This document shows positions 1-8,095 of a stretch of DNA of 54,309 nt, in pieces. The stretch spans positions 1 through 54,309 of the forward strand of contig NZ_LITU01000042.1 in assembly GCF_001280595.1 (NCBI RefSeq), written 5' to 3'. This DNA is from Paenibacillus xylanivorans (GTDB lineage Bacteria; Bacillota; Bacilli; Paenibacillales; Paenibacillaceae). Each line of letters begins with the position of its first letter. Within the stretch, counting starts at the first letter, position 1. The position numbers were made by a program, and so were the translations under genes. The notes under the pieces were generated by a model. That model saw only the letters and a program-made list of their open reading frames with translations, searched no databases and was not told the DNA's origin.

Positions 1-71
1 GCGGGTGTAGTTCAATGGTAGAACTTTAGCCTTCCAAGCTAATAGCGTGGGTTCGATTCCCATCACCCGCT
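1..71 (+). tRNA. tRNA-Gly (anticodon TCC)
   Basis: The sequence folds as a complete cloverleaf. The acceptor stem pairs GCGGGTG with CACCCGC. The anticodon stem TTAGC/GCTAA closes a seven-base loop CTTCCAA, which gives anticodon TCC (glycine). The T-arm has the usual GGTTCGATTCC core. No CCA is encoded at the 3' end. The gene begins at base 1 of the window, so it could be the last member of a longer tRNA or rRNA cluster to the left. Confidence 0.96.
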
Positions 72-90
72 TCATGGTATCATCAAAGAG

Positions 91-119
91 AGCTCTTGCT
101 TACTGCAGGGGCTTTTTTT
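91..119 (+). terminator. Rho-independent terminator after tRNA-Gly
   Basis: A nine-base stem, AGCTCTTGC with GCAGGGGCT (three G-U pairs), closes the five-base loop TTACT and is followed by seven T residues. It ends the tRNA transcript before the pentapeptide-repeat gene. Confidence 0.8.
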
Positions 120-159
120 GATATAGTAATTTTATATAAGACAGATTGTGGGAGGACTT

Positions 160-798
160 ATGAAAAATAAAATGGAAACACCAAAGATTCCCTTGGAGCT
201 TGAAGACTTATCGTTAGCTTTAGAAGCATGGGAGAGTAAAGAAGAAATCAAGCATGGGCGATTCAGTAATATCTCTATTGAGAATCAGAGCGCCAGCAGG
301 GTTTCATTCGATAAAGTGGTCTTTGAGAACGTGATCTTTAGCGAGTCCTCTTTACCGGAAGTCGAGCTAACCGATGTGATTTTTGATAAATGTGATATAT
401 CCAATATGAACTTTAACGGCTCTTTCCTCCACCGGACAGAATTTAGAAACTGTAAATTGCTTGGTACCAATTTTGCAAATAGCAGGCTCCAAAATGTAAG
501 CTTTCAAGGTTGTGTAGCTGATCTTTCTTTATTTCGATTCTCCAAGTTTAAACAGGTGAAGTACACGGAATGTTCTCTGGTGAGTGGCGATTTCTTTCAA
601 GCTGCTCACCAAAAACTGGAGTTCTCTGAATGCAATATAGACCAAGCTCTTTTGTCTGGTGTTAAGCTTAAGGGAGTGGACCTTAGTGACTGTAGCTTTG
701 AAAGGTTACATGTAGATATTGAGGATCTGGACGGATGCATCATCTCAGATTCTCAGGCAGCCTCTTTTGTTGGACTATTAGGCTTAATTGTGAAGTAG
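160..798 (+). CDS. Pentapeptide repeat protein (Qnr/MfpA-like fold)
   Basis: A 212-residue cytoplasmic protein built largely from tandem five-residue repeats with a bulky residue at the centre and A/S/C/N two before it, for example in segments such as FDKCDISNMNFNGS and FRNCKLLGTNF. Such repeats form a right-handed quadrilateral beta helix. In Qnr and MfpA this shape mimics DNA and binds gyrase, but many family members have no known job and none is assigned here. The ATG at 160 is chosen because GGAGG lies just before it; an in-frame GTG at 148 has no such site. The protein has no signal peptide. The repeats span roughly residues 35-190 and the C-terminus ends in a hydrophobic tail (FVGLLGLIVK). 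It lies between the tRNA terminator and an rRNA-spacer-like relic and appears monocistronic. Confidence 0.85.
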   Translation: MKNKMETPKIPLELEDLSLALEAWESKEEIKHGRFSNISIENQSASRVSFDKVVFENVIFSESSLPEVELTDVIFDKCDISNMNFNGSFLHRTEFRNCKLLGTNFANSRLQNVSFQGCVADLSLFRFSKFKQVKYTECSLVSGDFFQAAHQKLEFSECNIDQALLSGVKLKGVDLSDCSFERLHVDIEDLDGCIISDSQAASFVGLLGLIVK

Positions 799-930
799 CT
801 CTGCTCGGACTCGTAGTGAGAGAAGGAATTCGCTCGCGTTCGAGCTGTCACTTCCCTTGTTTTGCTTGCGCAAAGCCAAAAGTCGTTCCATTTCGATCAC
901 TTGCTCATGCAATATACCGTTTTATTGAAA

Positions 931-1010
931 CTTGTTTACACAAGTCCAGCTAAAAGGAATGTCCTAATTCGCAAAATTTCGATTCAATATCTAGTTTTCA
1001 AAGAACAAGC
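931..1010 (-). other. rRNA-spacer-like relic with boxA-type motif
   Basis: The gap between 799 and 1134 holds no convincing gene. Read on the minus strand, 931-1010 closely resembles the 3' part of a Paenibacillus 16S-23S spacer. It has a boxA-like motif TGTTCTTTGAAAACT (993-1007), then CTAGATATTGAATCGAAAT, then a segment with CCTTTTAGCTGGACT and GTGTAAACAAG. No 16S or 23S sequence follows on either side within the window. The match is from memory of rRNA spacers and was not aligned. The rest of the gap (about 799-930) may be variable spacer sequence or unrelated DNA. Confidence 0.6.
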
Positions 1011-1134
1011 TTCATGCAAAAGCAAGTGGCTATTCCTACAGTCAGCCGTTTGATTATGTGAATGAACTTTGTTTAAATGAAGAGATCAACGAATGAACAA
1101 TTTCATGCTTTCACTGATAAAAAGGAGGCGTATT

Positions 1135-1740
1135 ATGAAAAGGGCTCTGGTTATTGGAGGAAATGGGACATTAGGCAAGGCGGTTGTTGCGAAGCTTCAG
1201 GAATATTCCGTTGAGGTCATTACAGCCGGCAGGCAATCCGGGGATTACCAGGTGGATATGACCTCGACAGAGAGTATTACATCCCTTTTTGAAACGGTGA
1301 CTAATATTGACTATGTCATTGTTGCAGCAGGCCAGACCCATTATGCGAAGTTGGAGGAGCTGACCCCTGAGAACAACATGATTAGTGTGCAGGGGAAATT
1401 ACTCGGTCAGGTGAATATCGTCTTGATTGGACAGCACTACATCAACGACAAGGGGAGTTTTACGCTGGTCAGTGGCATTATACAGGACCATCCCATTCTG
1501 AAAGGCGCATCCAGTGCTATGGTCAATGGTGCAATTGATTCGTTTGCCAAAGCAGCAGCGTATGAGCTGCCCCGAGGTATACGTTTGAATTCCGTTAGCC
1601 CTAACTTGTTTGTTGAATCAGCGGAAAAATATAAAGGTGTGTTTATTGGATTTAATCCGGTGCCTGTGGAGCGTGTCGCCAATACGTTTATCCAGAGTGC
1701 ACTCGGGATCGAAACAGCCCAGACCTTCAAAATATACTAA
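1135..1740 (+). CDS. Short-chain dehydrogenase/reductase, short form
   Basis: A 201-residue protein with an N-terminal Rossmann fold. The dinucleotide-binding motif GGNGTLGKAV is at residues 8-17 and an acidic residue (VDMTS) follows the region that binds the adenine. It resembles the compact SDRs annotated only as short-chain dehydrogenase. The usual Tyr-x-x-x-Lys catalytic pair is not visible: the matching region reads KGASSAMVNGAIDSFAKAA, with Asn-Gly-Ala where the lysine turn should be. The substrate cannot be inferred. The start at 1135 follows AAAGGAGG with good spacing; a longer frame opens at 1093 without a ribosome binding site. It is followed by a strong terminator and appears monocistronic. 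Confidence 0.85.
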   Translation: MKRALVIGGNGTLGKAVVAKLQEYSVEVITAGRQSGDYQVDMTSTESITSLFETVTNIDYVIVAAGQTHYAKLEELTPENNMISVQGKLLGQVNIVLIGQHYINDKGSFTLVSGIIQDHPILKGASSAMVNGAIDSFAKAAAYELPRGIRLNSVSPNLFVESAEKYKGVFIGFNPVPVERVANTFIQSALGIETAQTFKIY

Positions 1741-1760
1741 CTGTAGGGAATAGTGAATAT

Positions 1761-1802
1761 AAAGGAGATCAGCAGAATGTTCCTGCTGATCTCCTTTTGT
1801 TT
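1761..1802. terminator. Bidirectional terminator between SDR and CYTH genes
   Basis: The stem AAGGAGATCAGCAG pairs with CTGCTGATCTCCTT around a short loop. T-rich sequence follows on the plus strand (TTTTGTTTT) and T/A-rich sequence on the minus strand, so it can serve both converging genes. Confidence 0.85.
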
Positions 1803-1875
1803 TGGATGAAATGAGATTTAGGCTTTATTTACGGGGCAGACAGGACGAGCACCTGTTTGAACGATTCGATACCAA

Positions 1876-2736
1876 TTAGTATCTTTCCAAAATCAGCTGA
1901 GTTTTCAGGCCATCGGCAGGAATGAGCCAGTTTTTGTTCTGAAGCACTTGCATCAATTGGGTACGCAGTCCGGAAACAGTCGTAGTATCTGTTGTTTTAA
2001 ACGAAATCTCTACAATATTCTCTACTCCTGTGCCTGCTGCGTTACGAATCGGCCACACTTCAAGGGTAAGTTCTTGTCCATTCCATGTGCCTTCATAGCG
2101 TTGGAACGTTACTGGGCCGTAGGCACGGGATTGTGTGAGTTGTTGTTTACCCCAGTTGGAGGAGGACCAATTTTTTAATTTTCCAGGTAGCTTGTCCAAT
2201 AACATGCTCAATGCTTCTTGCTGTGATGGAAGTTGTACGCCTGTAGCTTTGGTATCTACCTTTTTAGTGTTGGAGAAGCTCAATGTTTGTTTGCCATATC
2301 CCCAATCAATTTCAGCTTCGTAGTTATCATCTGATGCATCAAATCCCTCTTGATTAGCCAGAGTCAAAGCCGCATTAACATCACCATTGATAACAGGATA
2401 GCGCTTTTTATAAGTCAGTTCATAATTGTTCTTGTCATCTTTTTTCCGAAAACGGACGTTCCATCCCTGTTGATCGAGATTCAGCGCGTTAGTGTCGAAA
2501 TACTCTGCGCTAATGCTTCTTGCTGTGGAGCTCAAGCCAAGCGTCTGGATAACTTCACTGCGTGGTGTCCCATCTGTGTTCAATACCAGCTCCGGCTTAG
2601 CCAGGAACTTCACTTCATAGGCAGGAACGGCATTGGCTGCTGCTGAAGCCTGAGGTGCTTCCAGAAACGTCAGTCCACTTCCCAATGTCACGATGCTCAA
2701 CATGAATGAGGCGGTTACCTTTTTCCATTTTTTCAA
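1876..2736 (-). CDS. Secreted CYTH-domain-like protein
   Basis: A protein of about 286 residues with a signal peptide (KKWKK, then a hydrophobic stretch, then an ASA cleavage region near residue 33). The mature part looks like a CYTH / triphosphate-tunnel fold: YEVKFL near the start of the domain, then YFDT, NVRFRKK, ELTYKKRY, YEAEIDWG and VEISFKT, the alternating charged strands expected for the tunnel. CYTH enzymes act on triphosphates or thiamine triphosphate; a secreted form is uncommon and its substrate is unknown. Translation probably starts at the TTG at 2736, eight bases after GGGAG; the TTG at 2742 is too close to that site. It converges on the SDR gene with a shared terminator and has its own upstream region of about 140 bases. 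Confidence 0.75.
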   Translation of the reverse strand: MKKWKKVTASFMLSIVTLGSGLTFLEAPQASAAANAVPAYEVKFLAKPELVLNTDGTPRSEVIQTLGLSSTARSISAEYFDTNALNLDQQGWNVRFRKKDDKNNYELTYKKRYPVINGDVNAALTLANQEGFDASDDNYEAEIDWGYGKQTLSFSNTKKVDTKATGVQLPSQQEALSMLLDKLPGKLKNWSSSNWGKQQLTQSRAYGPVTFQRYEGTWNGQELTLEVWPIRNAAGTGVENIVEISFKTTDTTTVSGLRTQLMQVLQNKNWLIPADGLKTQLILERY

Positions 2737-2880
2737 AACCAATCACTCCCTAGGCTGGATTAACGTACAGTCTCACTTTATCGTCCGAGTATATGAAAGC
2801 GATTAAATGGAAGGACTCGTTGCGTTAACCCTGCATAGATTTGATGAATGCCAAGCGATAGTTTATATGGGATAGCAGGA

Positions 2881-3801
2881 TTATGAATTGAAAAGAGAGA
2901 AGCTATGGCTCCTGTCCCGCAACACTTCTTTGAAGCGGTTGACCTGAACTGAAGGATGACGATCCTTGTTGTGGACGGTGTAAATATGTCGCGGAGCCTG
3001 CTCCCCCGGAATGGGGAGAACCTTGATTAGCCCATGCTGTTCTTCCCATTGTACGGCCATTCGTGACATAAACGAGATATGACCGCCGAGTAGAACCAAC
3101 TGCTTGATCGCTTCCAGAGAATCCATCTCCACGGTGCTCCGCAGACGAATATCATGTTGCTCCAGCCATTGGTTGGTTAAACGGCGAGTGCTGGATTCAT
3201 TCCCATGCAGTGCAAAAGGGACCTGTGCTATATGCTCCGGTCTCAACACATCCCTTTGGGCCAAGGCATGCTGTGGAGAGCAGATTAATACCAGATCGTC
3301 TTCACACAGCGTTTCTGCTTGCAGTACCGGACCCACAAATGGTTCGGAAGAGATCACACCCAGATCAATTTGGTGGCGGATCAACATTTCGCGGATAACG
3401 GGTGAAGGCTTGACCGATAACATAATTCGAATACCGGGGAATTCCTGAGAAAATGTGTTCAAAATAGGTGGCAGCAGATACGTTGCAGGTACATAGCTCG
3501 CTCCAATGTGCAGGGTGCCCCGATATAGGCTGTCGTATTCCTGAACTACTCTGCGTGCTTCCTGGGTCAGGGCATTGATTTTGACGGAATAATGTAACAG
3601 GGCTTGTCCAGCCTCGGTGAGAAACGTCTTTCCACTACGCGATTCGAATAATCGTACCCCCATCTCTTCCTCCAGAGACTTCATATGAAAGGTAACGGTA
3701 GGCTGCTTGATGCCGAGAAGCTCGGCCACACTGGTCATATGATGATGCTTATCAATGAGTTCAACAATTTGCAATTTAATCAGGTTCAACGAACTCAACA
3801 C
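2881..3801 (-). CDS. LysR-family transcriptional regulator
   Basis: A 306-residue LysR-type regulator. Residues ~5-65 form the winged helix-turn-helix (MTSVAELLGIKQPTVTFHMK, then LEEEMGVRLFES). Residues ~90-295 form the two-lobed periplasmic-binding-like effector domain (RGTLHIGASYVPATYLLPP, then DLGVISSEP). The start is a GTG beside GGAGAGGA; a TTG at 3789 (NLIKLQIVELI) is an alternative. It is divergent from the ABC importer at 3959, and the shared 157-base gap holds a perfect dyad (3830-3844), the usual LysR layout. It therefore probably controls itself and the importer in response to the imported ligand. The ligand is not evident. Confidence 0.9.
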   Translation of the reverse strand: MLSSLNLIKLQIVELIDKHHHMTSVAELLGIKQPTVTFHMKSLEEEMGVRLFESRSGKTFLTEAGQALLHYSVKINALTQEARRVVQEYDSLYRGTLHIGASYVPATYLLPPILNTFSQEFPGIRIMLSVKPSPVIREMLIRHQIDLGVISSEPFVGPVLQAETLCEDDLVLICSPQHALAQRDVLRPEHIAQVPFALHGNESSTRRLTNQWLEQHDIRLRSTVEMDSLEAIKQLVLLGGHISFMSRMAVQWEEQHGLIKVLPIPGEQAPRHIYTVHNKDRHPSVQVNRFKEVLRDRSHSFSLFNS

Positions 3802-3829
3802 TCCTCTCCGGTAACTTGAATCACCTTAT

Positions 3830-3844
3830 ATAGATTTAATCTAT
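3830..3844. promoter_or_regulatory. Dyad operator in LysR/ABC divergent region
   Basis: ATAGATTTAATCTAT is a perfect inverted repeat with seven-base arms around one T, close to the T-N11-A form of LysR operators. It sits 29 bases upstream of the lysR start and about 115 bases upstream of the ABC operon. Confidence 0.6.
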
Positions 3845-3958
3845 GAACATCAACAGAATTCATCTAAAAAGTTAATTCCAATTTTACATTTCTAACATAC
3901 AACTCGCGAAAGCGGACGTTAGACTGAGAACAGTACAAGAAGACAGGCAGGGATGCTT

Positions 3959-4975
3959 ATGAAAATGGAAATTACGGGAATTCAAAAATCATTCAATCGC
4001 ACTCCCGCGCTGCTGCCCACGGATTTAACGCTTCAGCATGGACAGTTTACGACGCTGCTCGGCCCATCAGGCTGTGGCAAAACGACGTTGCTACGCATGC
4101 TGGCGGGGCTGGAGCAACCGGATGCGGGAGAAATCGTCGCGGATGGCAAGAGTTTCTACTCGGCGACGAAGCGAATAGATGTACCGACACATAAGCGTAA
4201 TCTGGGTATGGTGTTTCAGGACTTCGCATTATGGCCGCATATGACAGTATACGAAAATGTGGCGTTCGGCCTGAAGGCCGGAAAGCAAAAATCGGATCTG
4301 CGCCAGAAGGTGACCGAAGCACTTGGTATGGTTCGCCTGCAAGGCATGGAGGATCGTTATCCTCATCAGCTGTCGGGAGGACAGCAGCAGCGGGTTGCTT
4401 TTGCCAGAGCGGTAGCAGTGAGACCGGGGATTATCCTGTTCGATGAGCCGCTAAGTGCACTGGATGCCGTACTGCGGGAAGAGATGCGGATTGAGATGAT
4501 GTCATTGGTGCGGGATATGGGACTGACCGCGCTGTACGTCACCCATGATCAGGTCGAGGCGATGTCGATGTCGGATGAGATTGTGGTGATGGAGAAGGGG
4601 CGAATATTGCAAAAAGGAACCCCGGAAACGATCTACGGATCGCCAAGCGACCCCTTTGTTGCTTCGTTTATCGGAAAGTCCAACTGGCTTACGCCTAATC
4701 AGTCCATGGTGAGACCGGAACATGTCTCCTGGAGCAAAACAGGTCATGACGATCTGTGTTATCAGGCGGTGGTGCTCAGCGTCAGTTATGTAGGAGAGCG
4801 TTATGAAATTCGGGTGCAGCTGGAAGGGCTGGGGGTATGGACTGCCTATCTGGATCGAAGAGTGCGCGTAGGGGAGAAGATTCAGCTCTATGTATCCCCG
4901 GAGCGAATCTGCCGAATGAATGGGGAAGACACTCCGAAAGTGAAGCCAAGAGAGTTCATTGCAGCAGCCAACTGA
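3959..4975 (+). CDS. ABC importer ATPase, iron/AEP/thiamine type (FbpC/PotA-like)
   Basis: A 338-residue ATPase with all ABC motifs in order: Walker A GPSGCGKTT, Q-loop VFQDFALWPHM, signature LSGGQQQR, Walker B IILFDEP followed by LSALDA, and the switch histidine in YVTHDQVEA. The last ~110 residues look like a TOBE domain. It would power the transporter formed with the lipoprotein (5252) and fused permease (6410). The start is taken as the ATG at 3959, six bases after AGGG; ATGs at 3953 and 3965 are possible. Family members carry ferric iron, thiamine, spermidine or 2-aminoethylphosphonate, and the sequence alone does not decide. About 276 bases without an evident gene separate it from the lipoprotein gene. 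Confidence 0.9.
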   Translation: MKMEITGIQKSFNRTPALLPTDLTLQHGQFTTLLGPSGCGKTTLLRMLAGLEQPDAGEIVADGKSFYSATKRIDVPTHKRNLGMVFQDFALWPHMTVYENVAFGLKAGKQKSDLRQKVTEALGMVRLQGMEDRYPHQLSGGQQQRVAFARAVAVRPGIILFDEPLSALDAVLREEMRIEMMSLVRDMGLTALYVTHDQVEAMSMSDEIVVMEKGRILQKGTPETIYGSPSDPFVASFIGKSNWLTPNQSMVRPEHVSWSKTGHDDLCYQAVVLSVSYVGERYEIRVQLEGLGVWTAYLDRRVRVGEKIQLYVSPERICRMNGEDTPKVKPREFIAAAN

Positions 4976-5251
4976 TCATGATGAGCATAGAGACCTCGGA
5001 GACATGAACAGGAATATGCACAGGCCCATGAGCAGAATCGGGAGTAATGAAACGGATCATCAAGGAAGTGTAACTTCTAGACAGTGAATTATCAAGGAAA
5101 CTTACCTTCCTGAGAGCGTAGTATCGGTCAGTCTTATGAATAGAGGCATGTGTTGGCGGAAATAGCGACGATAGCGGGAATGGCGTAAACAGCGTGAGTT
5201 TGCAGAAACTTGAATACGACTATAATCAGAAACCAAGGGAGATGGAATGAA

Positions 5252-6328
5252 ATGTTGGGTATGAAAACACGGAAAAGAAGCGCGATGCTATTATTATCAG
5301 CGGTAATGAGTATCAGTTTGTTCGGATGCAGCACAGGTAATTCAACCACTGGGAATACGGGTCAAGCTGCGGGGGAAGGCAGTACGGCGACTGCATCGGC
5401 GGAAACGACAAAACCAGCTGGCGGTAAGCTGGTTTTGTACAGTGCAGGACCGCAGAAGCTGGCGGATAACATCATCAGCGGATTTACAGCCAAGACGGGC
5501 ATTGAAGTGGAGATGTTCCAAGGTACGACAGGCAAAATCCTGGCTCGCATGGAAGCTGAGAAATCCAATCCGGTAGCGGACGTCGTTATTCTCGCCTCCC
5601 TTCCTTCAGCACAAGCGCTGAAAGCGGATGGACTGACACTCCCATATCCTGATGCCGAGAATGCAGACAAGCTGAACAAGGATTGGTCGGATGCGGAAGG
5701 CAACTATTTTAGCTCCAGTGCTTCTGCGCTCGGAATTGTCTACAATACCAAGCTGGTATCCACGCCACCAACCAGTTGGGCTGAACTTGCTACACCTGCC
5801 TGGAAGGACGTAGTCAACATCCCGGACCCTACGCTGTCTGGTTCGGCACTGGACTTCATTACGGGATACCTGAGTGTGAATGGAGATAAGGGCTGGGACT
5901 TGCTGGCCAGCTACAAAGCGAATGGTGTAGCGATGGCAGGAGCGAATCAGGAAGCGCTTGACCCAGTCATTACCGGAGCGAAAAGCATCGTAGCAGCTGG
6001 TGTAGATTACATGGCGTATTCCTCCAAAGCCAAAGGCGAACCACTGGACATCGTATATCCAGAGGAAGGGACTGTAATCAGTCCAAGACCGGCAGCGATT
6101 CTGAAATCGAGTCAGAATGTGGAGAATGCCAAGGTGTTTATCGACTACCTGTTGTCCGATGAGGCACAAAAACTCGTTGCAGATGCTTATCTGATTCCGG
6201 GACGTGAAGACATCGAGGCGACTAACCGGGCGAATCTGAAAGACATCCCGCAGCTTAAAGTGGATTGGAACTGGATGAGTGAACACGGAGATGAGACAGC
6301 GGCACGTTTCTCCGAGACTTTTAAATAA
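5252..6328 (+). CDS. Solute-binding lipoprotein of iron/AEP-type ABC importer
   Basis: A 358-residue extracellular binding protein. The signal peptide ends in the lipobox LFGC and a Ser/Thr/Gly-rich linker follows. The mature domain begins with KLVLYSAGPQ and continues with EVEMFQGTTGKILARME and VADVVILAS, typical of the FbpA/PhnS-like binding proteins (extracellular solute-binding family 1/6). Later features are LGIVYNTKLV, WKDVVNIPDP and VYPEEGTVISPRPAAIL, as in iron and phosphonate binders. The usual paired tyrosines of ferric-binding proteins are not obvious, which makes an organic ligand as likely as iron. The start at 5252 follows AAGGGAG; the ATG at 5261 is the alternative. It is the second gene of the importer operon. 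Confidence 0.88.
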   Translation: MLGMKTRKRSAMLLLSAVMSISLFGCSTGNSTTGNTGQAAGEGSTATASAETTKPAGGKLVLYSAGPQKLADNIISGFTAKTGIEVEMFQGTTGKILARMEAEKSNPVADVVILASLPSAQALKADGLTLPYPDAENADKLNKDWSDAEGNYFSSSASALGIVYNTKLVSTPPTSWAELATPAWKDVVNIPDPTLSGSALDFITGYLSVNGDKGWDLLASYKANGVAMAGANQEALDPVITGAKSIVAAGVDYMAYSSKAKGEPLDIVYPEEGTVISPRPAAILKSSQNVENAKVFIDYLLSDEAQKLVADAYLIPGREDIEATNRANLKDIPQLKVDWNWMSEHGDETAARFSETFK

Positions 6329-6409
6329 GCAGAGTATGATGACGAGCAAATCGAGCAGCTAGAGTGAAGAGACGATTGTCTTGTGGAAGTCATGTGAGGT
6401 GAAATCGTA

Positions 6410-8095
6410 GTGAAACCTGTTGTAGTAGACAACAACCGTATTTTTCGGAGAGTGGGCGTGATTCTGGCCCTCTTTCTGCTAACGATAAGCATTGGTGTAC
6501 CGCTCTTGTTGATTTTCTGGCAAAGTGTGTATCCAGATGGGCAATGGGATTGGATGGCTCCGATTCGGACCATTACCGGACAGCATTTATCCGGGGTGCT
6601 ACTGAATTCCGTCTGGCTGGGGATCTGCGTGGTGGCTGTAACAACGCTGCTGGCATTGCCACTGGCCTGGATGATGGCGAAGACCCGCATGGGTCAGCAT
6701 CGCTGGGTGGACGTGATCCTGATGATTCCGTTCATGACCCCGCCGTATATCGGCTCTATGGGATGGATTCTGTTTATGCAAAAAGGGGGATACCTGCAGC
6801 AATGGGTGCCCTCCGCTGCAAGCTGGAGTGAGTTGTTCTTTAGCTTCTGGGGCATGGTGCTCATTATGAGCCTGCATCTGTTCCCCTTTCTGTATCTGTT
6901 GCTTCGGGATGCAATCATTCGCATTGGGGGCAATCTGGAAGAAGCGGGAGCGGTGCACGGGGGACGTGCGGGATACCGATTCAGACGCATTATTTTACCA
7001 CTGCTGTTGTCTTCGTATGGCATGGGTATCATGCTCGTCTTTGTCAAAACGATCGCAGAATTCGGAACGCCAGCAACCTTCGGACGCAAGATTGGCTATT
7101 ATGTCATGACCTCTGAAATCCACAAGTATATCTCCAGTTGGCCAATTGATTTTGGCAAGGCGACTTCGCTCGCTTCCGTGCTGTTGTCGGTCTGTCTGGT
7201 GATGTGGTACATGCAGTCTGCCATGAGTCGTAAGTTCACGTACCGTCTGGTAGGGGGCAAAGGACAGCGTTCCAAACGATACTCGCTACGCGGCGGAGCG
7301 GGTTGGTTGTGTGGCTTGTATCTCGCGTTGCTGCTGATTCTGTCAGTGGGCATTCCGTATTTCTCTATTATTGCTGCGTCGACCATGAAGCTGCGGGGCT
7401 CAGGATTGTCCTTCGACAATCTGACGCTGGATCATTACCGGGAATTGCTTTCCTGGGGGTCAGTCAGTATGAAAGCAATCGGGAACAGTCTGGGACTGTC
7501 ACTCGCAGCTTCGACGGTTGCGGTTATTATCGGTACAGGTTTTGCCCTGACGATTGGCAAATCGTCTTCCTTTATGCAGCGTGTCATTGACCTGTTCAGT
7601 CTGCTGCCGAATACGGTGCCTGGCATTGTCATGGTGGTGGGCCTCATCCTGTTCTGGAATTCACCATGGATGCCGTTCACCCTATACAACTCGTACGGCA
7701 TGGTTGTTCTGACGTATGTGGTGCTCTTCTTGCCGTACACGGTGCAGTATGTTAAATCAAGCTTCACCCAAATTGACGGAACGTTGTTCCAAGCGGGTCA
7801 GGTCTTTGGAGGAAAACCGCTGTATATTCTGCGGCGCATTCTTCTACCACTGATCATCCCCGGCATGCTGGCCGGGTGGATGATGACGTTCACCATTGCT
7901 ACCCGGGAACTGGTAGGATCGCTGTTGATTTTACCTCCATCGATGCAGACCTCGGCTACGTATATTTTTGCACAATTTGAACAAGGTCAGGTCTCATTGG
8001 GAATGGCAATGGCCGTGGTTACTGTCGGTATGACGGTACTGATGCTGCTTGGTATTGAAGTTCTGAATTCGAAGAGAAAGTGGAATGCATCATGA
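6410..8095 (+). CDS. Fused two-domain ABC permease (FbpB/PhnU-V type)
   Basis: A 561-residue membrane protein with two BPD_transp_1 permease halves fused in one chain, as in FbpB or ThiP. The first half has a coupling-helix motif near EEAGAVHGGRAGYRFRRI and the second near FQAGQVFGGKPLYILRRI, both of the EAA...G...I pattern. About 12 membrane helices are visible. The start is GTG at 6410 after GAGGTGA. With the ATPase and lipoprotein it forms a complete importer, and because the two halves are fused no second permease gene is needed. Its stop overlaps the start of the metallo-hydrolase gene (ATGA), which suggests translational coupling. Confidence 0.92.
   Translation: MKPVVVDNNRIFRRVGVILALFLLTISIGVPLLLIFWQSVYPDGQWDWMAPIRTITGQHLSGVLLNSVWLGICVVAVTTLLALPLAWMMAKTRMGQHRWVDVILMIPFMTPPYIGSMGWILFMQKGGYLQQWVPSAASWSELFFSFWGMVLIMSLHLFPFLYLLLRDAIIRIGGNLEEAGAVHGGRAGYRFRRIILPLLLSSYGMGIMLVFVKTIAEFGTPATFGRKIGYYVMTSEIHKYISSWPIDFGKATSLASVLLSVCLVMWYMQSAMSRKFTYRLVGGKGQRSKRYSLRGGAGWLCGLYLALLLILSVGIPYFSIIAASTMKLRGSGLSFDNLTLDHYRELLSWGSVSMKAIGNSLGLSLAASTVAVIIGTGFALTIGKSSSFMQRVIDLFSLLPNTVPGIVMVVGLILFWNSPWMPFTLYNSYGMVVLTYVVLFLPYTVQYVKSSFTQIDGTLFQAGQVFGGKPLYILRRILLPLIIPGMLAGWMMTFTIATRELVGSLLILPPSMQTSATYIFAQFEQGQVSLGMAMAVVTVGMTVLMLLGIEVLNSKRKWNAS

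Noticed and set aside
2786..2799. Possible catabolite-response (cre) element TGAAAGCGATTAAA upstream of the CYTH gene
   Set aside because: Only the left half matches the consensus; the right half does not.
4976..5251. The 276-base gap between importer ATPase and lipoprotein genes as a small gene or riboswitch
   Set aside because: No frame with a ribosome binding site and no recognisable riboswitch core was found; a minus-strand frame there has no start support.
5606..6349. Minus-strand frame of 247 residues opposite the iron/AEP-type binding protein
   Set aside because: It overlaps a clear lipoprotein gene, has an implausible composition and no ribosome binding site.
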